DNA from: a virus
Length of the DNA: 64,000 nt
Virus record (IMG/VR): IMGVR_UViG_3300023281_001121
Coordinates: 1 to 64,000 of that record
Direction: 5' to 3' (one strand)
Shown one piece after another: positions 30,401 to 38,451 of this stretch; the stretch's first letter is position 1; each line of letters begins with the position of its first letter. The notes beneath the pieces are model-generated. The model worked only from the letters and a program-made list of their open reading frames with translations. It had not been told where the DNA came from and did not search any database. Position numbers and translations under genes: made by a program.

Positions 30401-33400
30401 GGACGACAGCATCGCTCTTCACGACCTGCTGCGGAGCCGCCTTGTTCTGAACAACGCTCTTCGACAGATCCTTGGCGAAGCCGTCGACCCTCTCGTCACC
30501 AGTCTTGCGCGAGTTGGGGGAACCATCCTTCGGCGTGCTGCTGAACAGAGGCTCACTGCCAGACTGTTTCGATCGCACAGCTTCGGCAAGATTCTCGGCG
30601 ATCGTCTGACGATTATCGCGAGATTTGACAGTGACGCCTAACTCGGCAGCAGTTTCCTGAAGATCCTTACGTGACTGCTTTGCCAACTCCTCAACTGGTG
30701 ACTGGGCGCGAGCTATGGCAGCAGCCCGAGTTTCGCGAGCGCGCTGTCTTTCTCGTTGCTCTACGGTCGGACCTTTTTGTGCAGCCGTTTTCGGAATTTT
30801 GGCCGCGCCGATTTTTTCGGATTTGGCATCTGCGGGCCGCTGTGCATTCACTTTTGTGAGCAGATTCGATAATGCTTTCGACGCACCGCGAGCGGCTTTG
30901 TCGTTCTGCTCGATTGCCTGCGCGTCCTCAGCATTAGACGCCTCGTTAATTGCATCCACTGCAGCATCGAAGTCGGTAACGACTAGATGTCCGTCCTCGA
31001 TCGTCAGCCCATCGACCTGGACACCTCCGTCTGTGCGAACCTCAAGCGCGCTGGCCTGCGCTGTCGTTAGCTTGACCCGAACGGCTTCGGCTTCGGAGAC
31101 TTGGTTGTCTACTAGCCTCTGAAGCTGGGCTGCTTTGTTACCGCTGACAGGCAGATCATTGTTCTGCAGCACGGTGCGCAGTTCGTCCGAAGTGACTACA
31201 TCTATGCGGACGTCTTCTACAGTCAGGGTACGAGAAGGATCTTTGAATGCGGCGTCGAGTTGACGGTCATCAAGTATCTCTACCTTCGGACTCGCCCCGG
31301 TGGTCTCGGTAACGGGTTGCGCTGCTGCGGCGACTGGTTGCTCCGCTGGTTCGCCTTCAACTCCCCGTGGCTGTTCTTGCCTATCGGGTTCCGCGCTCCG
31401 CTCTGCACGTCCGTCCGGCTGTTGAACATCCTCGCTGCCTTCCCCGCTGACGCCTTCGGGCTTAGCCCTTGGCTTCGAAACTTTTTCTTGAGGCTGTTGA
31501 ACTGTTTCGGCACTGGGAGTCTCCTTGGCAGCAGCAGCTGCCTGCGTTCCGATGTCTTCCTCTTGGACGGTGGTCTCATCCACCTCTTCGGCCTGGGCCT
31601 GTGCCGTACCGATGGCTTCGTCTGTCGTGACGTTGACCGCCTGACCAGCAGGTCCAGCTGGCGGCGCGACGTCTGGCTTCTCACCAGGCTCACCTTCCTG
31701 AGTTGAAGCTGCAGCCTCTTCGGCATCACCGAGAGGTCGATCGCCCGGTCGGCCCGTGACGAAGTTCGCGCCTGCGCCTGGTACTAACATGCCAACGATC
31801 GTGGCTGGCAGTAGCACGTTGGTTTCGTCTTTGAATTTCTGGAACGCCTGCTCTACGGTGATCGTTTCCTGGCCGAGCATTATCATCGCTTCAGCCGGAC
31901 CCTCAAGGTACTCAGTGAGACCCTCGACCAGCCCGCCCAGCAGGCGAAGGCCAGCACCAGCAGCGAGCGAGTGTGGTGTCTTAATTGGAGCCAACAGAGC
32001 AGCTGCACCTGCCGAGTTTAAGATACCGCTGGCTGCGGTCATCATCAGGAACGCATTGTTGGCGGTAGACTGCGCGACGTCTTCCGGTACGCCTTGCTCG
32101 CGCAAGATGTTCAGCGTTTCGCGATAGGTCTGCGACCCTTCCAACATACCGCCAGCGATGCCGCCGACTGCTGTTGCTGTACCGATCGCTGCTCTACCGA
32201 TGCGAGCCATCTTCGCCTGCACCAGAGGATCTGCCATGTCAATCTGACGCCCGCCGACCCTCAGGAACCTGCCTGGCTGAGCTTGCCGTCGCACTCTACG
32301 CGGGAGTGCTTGACGCTGCGCTGCAGTCAGAGCGCCTTTCTTCAGCACCTCTGTCTCTGCCGCTCCACCGACTGTGCCTGCTACTCCTGCTCTCCTCGCA
32401 AGCTGAGACATGGCGAGCTTGCGGACTGCAGCGCGAGTGAGACCAATGGGGGTGAGGGTAGCGAACAGCGATGGAATGATCTGCCCTATCTGGTACGTCA
32501 GAAAGTCACCGTCTAGCAGAAGCTCAGGGTTCTCAAACACGTTGCCATCTGGGATGACTGCGCGCTCCGCGAACCCCTGGATGCGTGGCTGAAAGAACTC
32601 CTCGATACTCGTTCCCATGTTGGCAACAGCATCGATGCCTGTGATATTGCCCAGGTAGTTCAGGATCGTACCGGTGGACTCAGCCAAGCCAAGCCCACCT
32701 ACTGATAGACCTCTGCCAAGGTTCGCGAACAGACCGCCGCCCTCGCCCTGAGCTACGCGCTGAGCGCGCTGAGCGACAGCCTCTGGTGGCTCGTCAGGGG
32801 TGGGGTCAGCCCTGAGCCTGATGTCCTGCGTTGTAACCGGGGGCACAGACTCTGGATCTGGGGTCACAGCAGGCGTCGACTGAGCCATCATCTGGCGCTG
32901 AGCTTGCTGAGCTTGCCGTGTAAGGTTGCGGGCTTCTCTCAGGTTGGCCCCACCAGACGGCGGGAGAGGCTGCTCAGGAGGCGTGCCAGGTGGGCGGGGC
33001 AAGTCCGCACCACCACGGTCGATCGCTTGAGCTACAGCACGCTGGGCTGGTCCCTGCACGGTTGGCGGGGCAGGTAAGTCTGCCGGTGTGCTGGGGTCAG
33101 CCATCTGAGCCAGGCTCACCCGAGCAGGAGGCTCTTCCAGAGTGGCGTTGAAAGCCTCTCTGAACCGGCGAGTATGCGTCGGCAGATCGTCGGTGATCTC
33201 AGCGGGCTTGATCTCGGTGGGCTGGCGGGTACCTTCCTGGAAGCCACGGATGGCGTCGACCATCTCACGTCCACTCTCAGGACTGATCGCACCAGACCCC
33301 ATGCCAGCCTCTAGATTTCTGACGTTGCGCGCCCTGAGATCTAGGCTGTTGGCGTCCTCAAGAATCCTCGATGGATCAAGAGGATTCCTGGGCCTGGCTC

Positions 33401-33440
33401 CCTGAGCGACAGGCGGTGGGCGTGGTAGATCGATTGCCAT
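24483..33440 (-). CDS. Giant polyvalent internal-virion (ejection) protein, 2985 aa
   Basis: It is the largest gene in the window. The first 250 residues are Pro-rich, and Gly/Ala-rich hydrophobic helices occur at about 410-560. A SAP-type DNA-binding segment (about 747-785) is followed by a second SAP/Rho-N-like stretch. HETFGH (1860-1865) within IQHETFGHF is an HExxGH metallopeptidase-like motif. From about 2050 to 2900 the sequence resembles the LPD38-type domain found at the C-terminus of large polyvalent phage proteins (for example VDPAFMIANWIRD and KPFESGVIFSTIPERML). Such proteins are packaged and injected with the genome. It probably combines channel, protease and DNA-binding functions. 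No RNA-polymerase motifs were recognised. Confidence 0.75.
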   Translation of the reverse strand: MAIDLPRPPPVAQGARPRNPLDPSRILEDANSLDLRARNVRNLEAGMGSGAISPESGREMVDAIRGFQEGTRQPTEIKPAEITDDLPTHTRRFREAFNATLEEPPARVSLAQMADPSTPADLPAPPTVQGPAQRAVAQAIDRGGADLPRPPGTPPEQPLPPSGGANLREARNLTRQAQQAQRQMMAQSTPAVTPDPESVPPVTTQDIRLRADPTPDEPPEAVAQRAQRVAQGEGGGLFANLGRGLSVGGLGLAESTGTILNYLGNITGIDAVANMGTSIEEFFQPRIQGFAERAVIPDGNVFENPELLLDGDFLTYQIGQIIPSLFATLTPIGLTRAAVRKLAMSQLARRAGVAGTVGGAAETEVLKKGALTAAQRQALPRRVRRQAQPGRFLRVGGRQIDMADPLVQAKMARIGRAAIGTATAVGGIAGGMLEGSQTYRETLNILREQGVPEDVAQSTANNAFLMMTAASGILNSAGAAALLAPIKTPHSLAAGAGLRLLGGLVEGLTEYLEGPAEAMIMLGQETITVEQAFQKFKDETNVLLPATIVGMLVPGAGANFVTGRPGDRPLGDAEEAAASTQEGEPGEKPDVAPPAGPAGQAVNVTTDEAIGTAQAQAEEVDETTVQEEDIGTQAAAAAKETPSAETVQQPQEKVSKPRAKPEGVSGEGSEDVQQPDGRAERSAEPDRQEQPRGVEGEPAEQPVAAAAQPVTETTGASPKVEILDDRQLDAAFKDPSRTLTVEDVRIDVVTSDELRTVLQNNDLPVSGNKAAQLQRLVDNQVSEAEAVRVKLTTAQASALEVRTDGGVQVDGLTIEDGHLVVTDFDAAVDAINEASNAEDAQAIEQNDKAARGASKALSNLLTKVNAQRPADAKSEKIGAAKIPKTAAQKGPTVEQRERQRARETRAAAIARAQSPVEELAKQSRKDLQETAAELGVTVKSRDNRQTIAENLAEAVRSKQSGSEPLFSSTPKDGSPNSRKTGDERVDGFAKDLSKSVVQNKAAPQQVVKSDAVVQVSSPKRGTVKIEELIKRGDETPAQAAAGDVLFETTQIADKNDVTLTVTPTKEDAADQGMKVAELRQFYEAAGFVAEQGNAGTLTRPPSGTFDQEAFEIRRDNPTVQRPVPKDAVGNVRRHLKRLAKAVTGGALPAGNARTVLKDKDGTIVVGQQKPRDKVKQIRDNFESTKEFRTWYRDVRKVFHQKFGSERADELMVGWLMANKNESPSGAMRNLLNADEKSRGAPDLSKAGLSEEQLKTFFSGGVVEKGIGLKLHDFLDSAIGTLTRTVMGHDIRGMQPAVIDVHASRGVGFIDDTYLAYLQERFGKKAAKLVIDQKSGVPGEPAYQSGVAFYNAVARQLNKEGFDGGGWTAAEVQAVDWTHMVTTVSLPTTGRGPETPSAAFTKNEQLLSFEVEFGSGSPMEKLFAAAWAKLSVEQRTRVTQEVVDKVIPIAKGLVQSQTTSIEYVPGGYADFSPNPSAQLTTLASEARAADLADVIGLLLQQSEVYRTKPQKSGANSITIYMYSDPQGEGGLGDAAVSEAFMKEFTELFPELAVGWRGAQRLGDQAPGIAITVERTEIKTKAGKETGQFRSVKAMKQMIMERLTLGTDTAGTISDVKEGEFLALTDRHNLTIDVDLVETRLEKHGSEGEWETGNGNSYRKSLRSRGRSNLLRGKLDSAAKEVQSIIRAAIKAESAKGLQTPKAKVGERDASLQTTQAPAAGEPGSGTVSESSDQRAGTDEPRLSETARPASAAEGAAEQLTDPAEGQTLLTSDDRVVKNPRGRKGKQRSFTAGEVRFQILDVINSLSSLVRIRVVETQNDLPANVRGRASTIKGMYQPSKKEIWIVAGNMQSVADIEATIQHETFGHFTMSQMPKWKTALLPELKKIILNSDNDAINDAIGVMMGRGYSIEKNGEDIFTEEIVAYLAETMNGRAAVMKEIIARVKIFVRQLGFTVTPTDADVIGLIRTSKRRAERRALMAGGLGIDRSSDKYSEFLKSKNLDRVRKASNDQELGSALEDLAEEFDVPYLSQESAPMNDDLDGRWEEKMNIPQREMSFVDRLKKRLQEFHDNAYDELTQGLLDSGNQIKVLETKAAKSLKIQLADGLLDASASAYKAYSTLRNFNNVMGAVMRHGIPSFKGGQFSNPVNGQGFTEIFQPLSAIGGTSQLRNWEKWMVARRAQRIIQQDKAKGTHGTPRAREKLLDEQLVTETLDWAKTRTAPDGRTYEQVFEEVLSKWDSLNQANIDLAINRGVLDKKEAALWRQYEYVPFWREAMQLEGRSEPGAGRQRIDVGGSGIFKLTGGVDREGDALRLEGNVVESMFMNTAYLLERTYRNEAMKRIAKVGLVTRSMIKLDQVARPILSLNAKQISELMLKAGMINASDAAGAEAIYNQWPKSEQERWATFWTRMKPPGGDVVTVWEKGKPQYYAVTDRMLMRSIGGMTGQQFGGMMSLFRTSKKWLTIGVTVDPAFMIANWIRDTVTTFVVSDVPIKSLGAPISSLREAYNDSPAMLALAYAGRGGGGFYDSHPDQIRGLLKDMGVKDVSGFMKTVVSPKNMLKWWRRVGTASEFGNRVRVYNTLKARWDGRIAELTATGMSGADASRQAINEGIPSPAEAAYQAQDLLNFTRSGDWAATQTMIQIVPFLNARVQGLNRLYRGAKEHPMNFLAKGGGLMMASIALALYNDDDERYDEVSEWDKDTYYHFWVGDEHFRIPKPFESGVIFSTIPERMLRSMKGLDGWDLFAERMLAATTDTFAFNPVPQLVKPWMESYYNTSFFTDSPIIPAGMENLLPERQYDWRTGEFAKWVGDAMPEAAPDWLQSPKRLEHFVRGYFGALGVYAMGVGNVMTESILYGPERTLGELTSKRLHELPVIERFKRGEIPTTTKYNRLIWEMLSEADGLARTLKIYQEEGRGDAAFGIAANESQKLAALPHLRRVTREISAVNKQMNIISMDRRLSPQRRQALTDTLTKQRNALAAQVEPLIDFF

Positions 33441-33443
33441 GCA

Positions 33444-34532
33444 TTACAGACCGAATTCTTGCTCGACGAGTAACCTAGCCTCTTCACGTTGGATGCCCCG
33501 CTCCCGCATCAGCTGAATGATGCCAGCTTCGATTGCAATATCCTCGTTACTAGCATTGAGCGGAACGGTGTTTCCACTCGTCGTTTCAAGCAAGAACTTC
33601 TCACCAAGCGGGAACTCAGGAGTAGCATCACCCGTCTCGACGCTCCAACTCTGGGAAGGATCTAGCAACGCCGTCTCTAACGGACTGCCGGGGATGTTCA
33701 CAAACTCGCCCTGAGCGTTACGCTCCTGAGTTAACAACCTGCCCGAGCCATCGTCAGCATGGATCGTGCGTCGACTCAGACGCTGTTCAGACAGTCCTTG
33801 AATCCTTGCCAGTTCTGACGAGGTGGCAGCGCCACGCTCGTCGACCCTAAGACGTCGCTCCTCGAACCCGCGTTCACGTACTGCCGCGAGGCCTGGATCG
33901 AGTTCGTTCGCAGCTTCCAGTGCGTCGTCGAAGCGACCGCTAGGTGTCGCGGCGAATTGAGTACCGCCCGCTGTGCTGAAACCAACGCGACTGCCTTTGA
34001 TTAACTGCACCGCCCCTTCGGGCAGGCCAAGCTCTTCCCTCAACTCAGAACGAGGTGGCGTGGAGATCGTGCGGCCTGATCCCGCGTTAGCAGTAAGCGG
34101 CACACTTTGTCGCGGACTGCCGACAGCCAAAGGACGTTCACCTAGATCCGGTGGCGCAACTTCAGGCGGTCGAACGCCAGGGAGCGCAGCAACAGTAGGG
34201 ATGTTTTCACGTCGCTCTATTGTCTCTCCCTCACGCACCGGTCCCTGAAGCTCCGGACGTGTGACGCTACCGTCTGGCTGACGCGTTGAGCCAGGAGCAA
34301 CAGGAGCAAGTGGCCCTGCGGTCTCTGGTTCTCGTACCGGACCAACGAAGCGTTCGCCTCCCTCATTGCGCTCCGCTCGAAACTCTGCGAACGCAGGGTT
34401 CGGAACCCGCTGGCCAGATCCTTGCCCGCGACTGCCCGGCCTTCGAATGGTTTCTGATGGCGGGGTATTAGCGCGCTGGAACGCGATGCGCTCGCGCCTC
34501 TGTCGCTCAATTTCTGCTCTGCCTCTAGCCAT
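33444..34532 (-). CDS. Disordered internal-virion or structural protein, 362 aa
   Basis: Rich in Arg, Pro, Glu and Gly with little predicted structure in the first 180 residues. A helical middle (DDALEAANELDPGLAAVRERGFEERRL) and a terminal helix (EDIAIEAGIIQLMRERGIQREEARLL) follow. It lies only 3 bases upstream of the giant gene. Likely a partner that is packaged with it. No family recognised. Confidence 0.5.
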   Translation of the reverse strand: MARGRAEIERQRRERIAFQRANTPPSETIRRPGSRGQGSGQRVPNPAFAEFRAERNEGGERFVGPVREPETAGPLAPVAPGSTRQPDGSVTRPELQGPVREGETIERRENIPTVAALPGVRPPEVAPPDLGERPLAVGSPRQSVPLTANAGSGRTISTPPRSELREELGLPEGAVQLIKGSRVGFSTAGGTQFAATPSGRFDDALEAANELDPGLAAVRERGFEERRLRVDERGAATSSELARIQGLSEQRLSRRTIHADDGSGRLLTQERNAQGEFVNIPGSPLETALLDPSQSWSVETGDATPEFPLGEKFLLETTSGNTVPLNASNEDIAIEAGIIQLMRERGIQREEARLLVEQEFGL

Positions 34533-34541
34533 GTCTACCTC

Positions 34542-36914
34542 CTAGCACGGGCAAGACTTGATCTTGGTCTCGCCAGCAAATGCGTTTTCGATTCTGGACT
34601 CACCAGTGTTCTCGTTCTTGTTCGTGTTATTCGTGCCACCGTGCATGGTCGTGTCCTGGTCAACCTTCGACTCATGGAACCGACCAAGCTGCGCGGCAGA
34701 GATCTGGGCTGCTGATCTAGAAGCTGCCGCTGAAGCTGTCGCGCCTGACGTTGATGCGGCTGCTGAAGATGTGGCATTCGCCTGGGTAGCAGATTCGATA
34801 GTTCCGCCAACGTGACCCTGGAAATCAACCCGCTCACCGAATAGCGAAACGTACTGCTGGAATCTTCCCACCTCTCCATTTACTTCAGCCGCGAACCCGC
34901 GCACCTTGGAGTCATAGATCGACGCAACTGCATTCGATTGATCGACCAGCACGCGTGCCGCGTCCACCTCTCTCTGACTCTCGGCGGTGAATGCCTGCAC
35001 ATCGACGCCGAACCTGCTCACCTCACCTTCGAATCGTCGAACCTCTGCGTCCACTTGGGACGCGTACTGACGAACCCGAGAGTCGAACGACTCGTTGTTC
35101 GCACGCTTGGTGTCGACGATGATCTGAGATGCGCTAACGTCTCGACCTATCTGCGCGTTGAACGCCTGGACGTCACCCTGGTACCGCTGCACTTCAGAAT
35201 TGTATCGACCTGTCTCTGCCTGACTCTCAGCTGTGAGCCTGTTGACCTGCGCGGCAAACACCTGAGTCTCTGAGTTCAACTCGGCAGTGATCGCCTCAAT
35301 CTGAGCGCGCACCGCCTCGATGCTCGCGCGGAAGCTCTCGATCTTGAACCGTTCAACATCGATTTCCTGTTGCTTGGACTGGCTTTCAGCACTCACCACC
35401 GCGCTGTACGCCTCGACCTCGTTCTTGAAAGCCTCGACTTCACTGGAGAACGTGTCGATCTTCAGGCGCTCAGCGCCAACGCGTGACGTGTAGATGTCGG
35501 TCGCGATAGCAGCGGCCCGCACCTCCGTGGCGTAGCCCTCGATCTCAGCGGAGAACTTATCAATGATCAGGCGGTTGCTATCGATGACGAATCGCGATGC
35601 TTCCAGCTGCGATTTGAATAGCTCGAACGTCGCTAGAACGGCTTCGATCTGCGCCCGATAGTTGTCGACCTTCGCCGCGTTGATCTCGCCCTTGATCCGC
35701 TCTCCGTCAAGCTCCGCTCTGAACACATCGAGCTTCAGGACTTCGCCTTCCAACTCAGTCTTGAACACCTCTGACTCGGTGCGGTACGCCACCACGTCCG
35801 CGTTGTACCGCGTGACCTGAGCGTTGAATAACTGCAGCGCCAGATCAACAGTCGTCCTGGCGATCTCGAACCCAAGCTGCTGTCGATTCAGATCATCCGT
35901 GACTAGGGCAATCTCTAGTCGCCCAGACTCAGTGACAGCGAACCTGACATTCTCCACCTCCATCTCGGCCTGCTTGATGGCCTGGTCCCTGGAGAGAGAA
36001 CTGCTCTTGTCCTGATTGCCCTGAAGTATTTCCTGGTTGCGTTTAACGAGCGCACCTGGAGGCATCGAGAATCCGCGAGCGGAAAACTCTTCGAAGGCTT
36101 CCTCTCTCGCCTGCAATCCGATGGCATCTTCACGCTCGCGCGCACGTTGCCAGATTGCCTGGTAGATGGCGTCCGACAACCCGGTCGATGTATCGCTTAA
36201 CCAGAGATCGAGCTTTGTCTGCAGCGACGATAGAAGTGACGAGACGTACGCCGACTGAGTGAACGAGAAAGTCGCAGTCGGATCTGCCGGACTGCCAACC
36301 AGGACCGCATCGAACGACGGGATGATTACCGTTGGCGATGACGGCAGAACGATCTGCTCCAGTGTCGGAGCAGCAGGGAGAGCAGACGAAGGTGTTGGCG
36401 GCAACGTAACTGCAGCGAACGAGCCGATGGTAGGAGCGACCTTCGTGAACTCACTGGGAGGCAGCGGCAGATTGATTGCAGGCTTGATCGCAGTCAGCTG
36501 CGGCGCAGGGTCAACCACATTGGCCGAGATGCTCGCCAACGATGGAGCGTCAGGAGATGATGGGAACGCGTCCGCGACAGGTACCGTGCCGAAGAACGAC
36601 GGAGAGTTGAATGAGCCGCCGCTGAATGACGGTGCTGTCGCACTGCCAACAGAAGGAGGAGCGAGGTCAGCCGGTGGGGCGGGCGGGGCCGGAATGAATA
36701 GCGCCGCACCAGAGAACAATGGCGAAGTGATCGCCGAGAGTCCAGGCACAACCGGATCGGGTGGAGCTACCGGAGGAGCAGGTATCGCGACAGTCCCGCC
36801 CTGAAATGGCGGCTCGCTCAAAGTACCTACAGTGCTGAACGACGCCGCTGTAAGTGGGGTGTTGATACCCTGCTGGATGATTGCCAGCCCTTCGTCTGCA
36901 AAATCAACAGCCAT
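34542..36914 (-). CDS. Long coiled-coil virion protein, 790 aa
   Basis: The N-terminal 215 residues are Pro/Ala-rich with repeated PxxP segments. Residues about 220-700 are nearly all helical with an aromatic at roughly heptad positions (FKTELEGEVLKLD, YRAQIEAVLATF and similar), indicating a very long coiled coil. An Ala/Ser/Gln-rich stretch and a polar tail end in KSCPC. It may be a fibre, tail-needle or internal-core component. It sits between the large internal proteins and the tail genes. Function not recognised. Confidence 0.6.
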   Translation of the reverse strand: MAVDFADEGLAIIQQGINTPLTAASFSTVGTLSEPPFQGGTVAIPAPPVAPPDPVVPGLSAITSPLFSGAALFIPAPPAPPADLAPPSVGSATAPSFSGGSFNSPSFFGTVPVADAFPSSPDAPSLASISANVVDPAPQLTAIKPAINLPLPPSEFTKVAPTIGSFAAVTLPPTPSSALPAAPTLEQIVLPSSPTVIIPSFDAVLVGSPADPTATFSFTQSAYVSSLLSSLQTKLDLWLSDTSTGLSDAIYQAIWQRAREREDAIGLQAREEAFEEFSARGFSMPPGALVKRNQEILQGNQDKSSSLSRDQAIKQAEMEVENVRFAVTESGRLEIALVTDDLNRQQLGFEIARTTVDLALQLFNAQVTRYNADVVAYRTESEVFKTELEGEVLKLDVFRAELDGERIKGEINAAKVDNYRAQIEAVLATFELFKSQLEASRFVIDSNRLIIDKFSAEIEGYATEVRAAAIATDIYTSRVGAERLKIDTFSSEVEAFKNEVEAYSAVVSAESQSKQQEIDVERFKIESFRASIEAVRAQIEAITAELNSETQVFAAQVNRLTAESQAETGRYNSEVQRYQGDVQAFNAQIGRDVSASQIIVDTKRANNESFDSRVRQYASQVDAEVRRFEGEVSRFGVDVQAFTAESQREVDAARVLVDQSNAVASIYDSKVRGFAAEVNGEVGRFQQYVSLFGERVDFQGHVGGTIESATQANATSSAAASTSGATASAAASRSAAQISAAQLGRFHESKVDQDTTMHGGTNNTNKNENTGESRIENAFAGETKIKSCPC

Positions 36915-36954
36915 CTCTACGCTCCATCTAGATCTCGGCTGAGTGTATCAAAGG

Positions 36955-38451
36955 CTAAGCCCTGAAGGCGATGTCACCGCCCACAGATTGACCCTGGCTC
37001 CCGCCTTTGTCTTGGTCAAGCAATGCTGGCTGCGCCAGCCCTGCCGCTTCAAGTCCTCCTGATGCGCCAGCACTAACTTTTGGGGAACCATCACCGTCAA
37101 GGAGGAACCAGAACGTGCGGCTGTTGAGATTTGACTCAGCGCCAACATTGTAATTGCCAGACGTCGTATTCCCCTGAATCCAAGCCAAGCCTGCTAGGTT
37201 AGCCCCCATCAAGAAGCCACTAACCAGTCCCGGAAGGTGAAATGCTGACCTCCCCCAGTTCGAACAGTATTGCGGTGACAGCCAGACGTCCTTGTCCTTT
37301 TCAATGTGAGACTCGAACGGATCTACACCAGCAAAAGGTTTGAACCCAGTAGCATGCTTACCATCAGGCCCTCCGTAAAAGAATCCGATCGCGGCGTCAC
37401 AGCCTGCGTTCTTGTAAAGCAAGACGATCTCTCGCTCTGAAAGCACCTCGCCAGTTTCGTCATTCCGCTCAGTCCAGTTGATGATCGCAAAGTCGCGACG
37501 TAACCCTGCTCCTAAGTTCCGTGCGTCAAGCAAAGTAGGCATCGGTTTGTCACCACGATCCAGTGCCGTCGCACTGCTAGTCAAAGACTGGCCTCGCGCT
37601 TTCGATGCGTCTTTTTGCAAACCGCCCATGTCCCTACTGATAACGATAGTTTCATCCTGAACGCTTGGCGATGTGTAGAAGCCCTCATACAGCGTCGGAA
37701 CGATATTATTTCCGTTGCACAACGTCGACCCTAGGGGGGAACCCAGCATGGTGATGATGGCATTCAGATGGATATTGGTGCCTATGACGTCGCCACCTTC
37801 CGTGATGTCCTGCTGATCACAAGGCGCAAGCCTCGCGACGTGCCCGTTGTCGTTTATGTTGAAATGATTGCCGCCTTCGAATGCTATCCAGGAGTCCTGC
37901 GTGTACATATTTTCGTAGACCGCACCGTTGTAGAGGAATTCGTTTCTCAATCTTAGGTACCCACCGACTGGGTCTTCCCCCTGAGTGCAATAGAGAACTC
38001 CCTCAAAGATGCTGGGGAGGTAGGGCCATGATAGGTCGGTCGCCTCTGAGACCTGCGCCGAACCTCCCGGCTCGTCCACCCCTAATATCTGAGAGAACAT
38101 TCGCTTCCCTGGTATGCCGTACGGGAATGGGCATTGAACCATTCCGGCAAGCAAGGTCTGTATCCTCTGATTCTCTTCAGCACCTCGTTGCTGCACGGTA
38201 GCCCTAGCCATCGGTGTCGGACCAGTTGCGTCGTAAACAACAGTAATTTCTGTGTTCTCATCCGCACTGAATCTACCGACCGCCCTACCGCCCTCTGCAT
38301 CTCCGGTGTGCGACTCGTTCTGCAGACGCGAGACCATGTTCTCGACCATCATCTTGATTTGTCCAGAGACTGGAGAGTCAGACGCAAAGTAGATGTCGAC
38401 AGTCTCGATGTCGCCGTCTTCGTTATCGTCTAGACCAGACCAGAGAGCCAT
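36955..38451 (-). CDS. Hypothetical virion protein, 498 aa
   Basis: MALWSGLDDNEDGDIETVD opens a mixed alpha/beta protein with about nine cysteines and many Gly-rich loops. It follows the 520-aa repeat protein with no gap (TAG then ATG). Its size and position suggest a tail or internal-virion component. No domain recognised. Confidence 0.55.
   Translation of the reverse strand: MALWSGLDDNEDGDIETVDIYFASDSPVSGQIKMMVENMVSRLQNESHTGDAEGGRAVGRFSADENTEITVVYDATGPTPMARATVQQRGAEENQRIQTLLAGMVQCPFPYGIPGKRMFSQILGVDEPGGSAQVSEATDLSWPYLPSIFEGVLYCTQGEDPVGGYLRLRNEFLYNGAVYENMYTQDSWIAFEGGNHFNINDNGHVARLAPCDQQDITEGGDVIGTNIHLNAIITMLGSPLGSTLCNGNNIVPTLYEGFYTSPSVQDETIVISRDMGGLQKDASKARGQSLTSSATALDRGDKPMPTLLDARNLGAGLRRDFAIINWTERNDETGEVLSEREIVLLYKNAGCDAAIGFFYGGPDGKHATGFKPFAGVDPFESHIEKDKDVWLSPQYCSNWGRSAFHLPGLVSGFLMGANLAGLAWIQGNTTSGNYNVGAESNLNSRTFWFLLDGDGSPKVSAGASGGLEAAGLAQPALLDQDKGGSQGQSVGGDIAFRA

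Noticed and set aside
24362-33405. Many plus-strand frames of 60-170 aa opposite the giant protein gene
   Set aside because: All are shadows of one continuous 2985-codon frame with consistent codon use; none has a ribosome-binding site plus a recognisable domain.
24483-33440. Virion RNA polymerase of N4 type in the giant protein
   Set aside because: Size and packaging context fit, but I could not find single-subunit RNA polymerase motifs. SAP-like, HExxGH and LPD38-like regions fit a different polyvalent protein.
34542-36914. Tape-measure protein
   Set aside because: It is a long coiled coil, but with a Pro-rich N-terminus, no hydrophobic segments and no tail-tube or tail-chaperone genes nearby, so a long-tail assignment is not supported.
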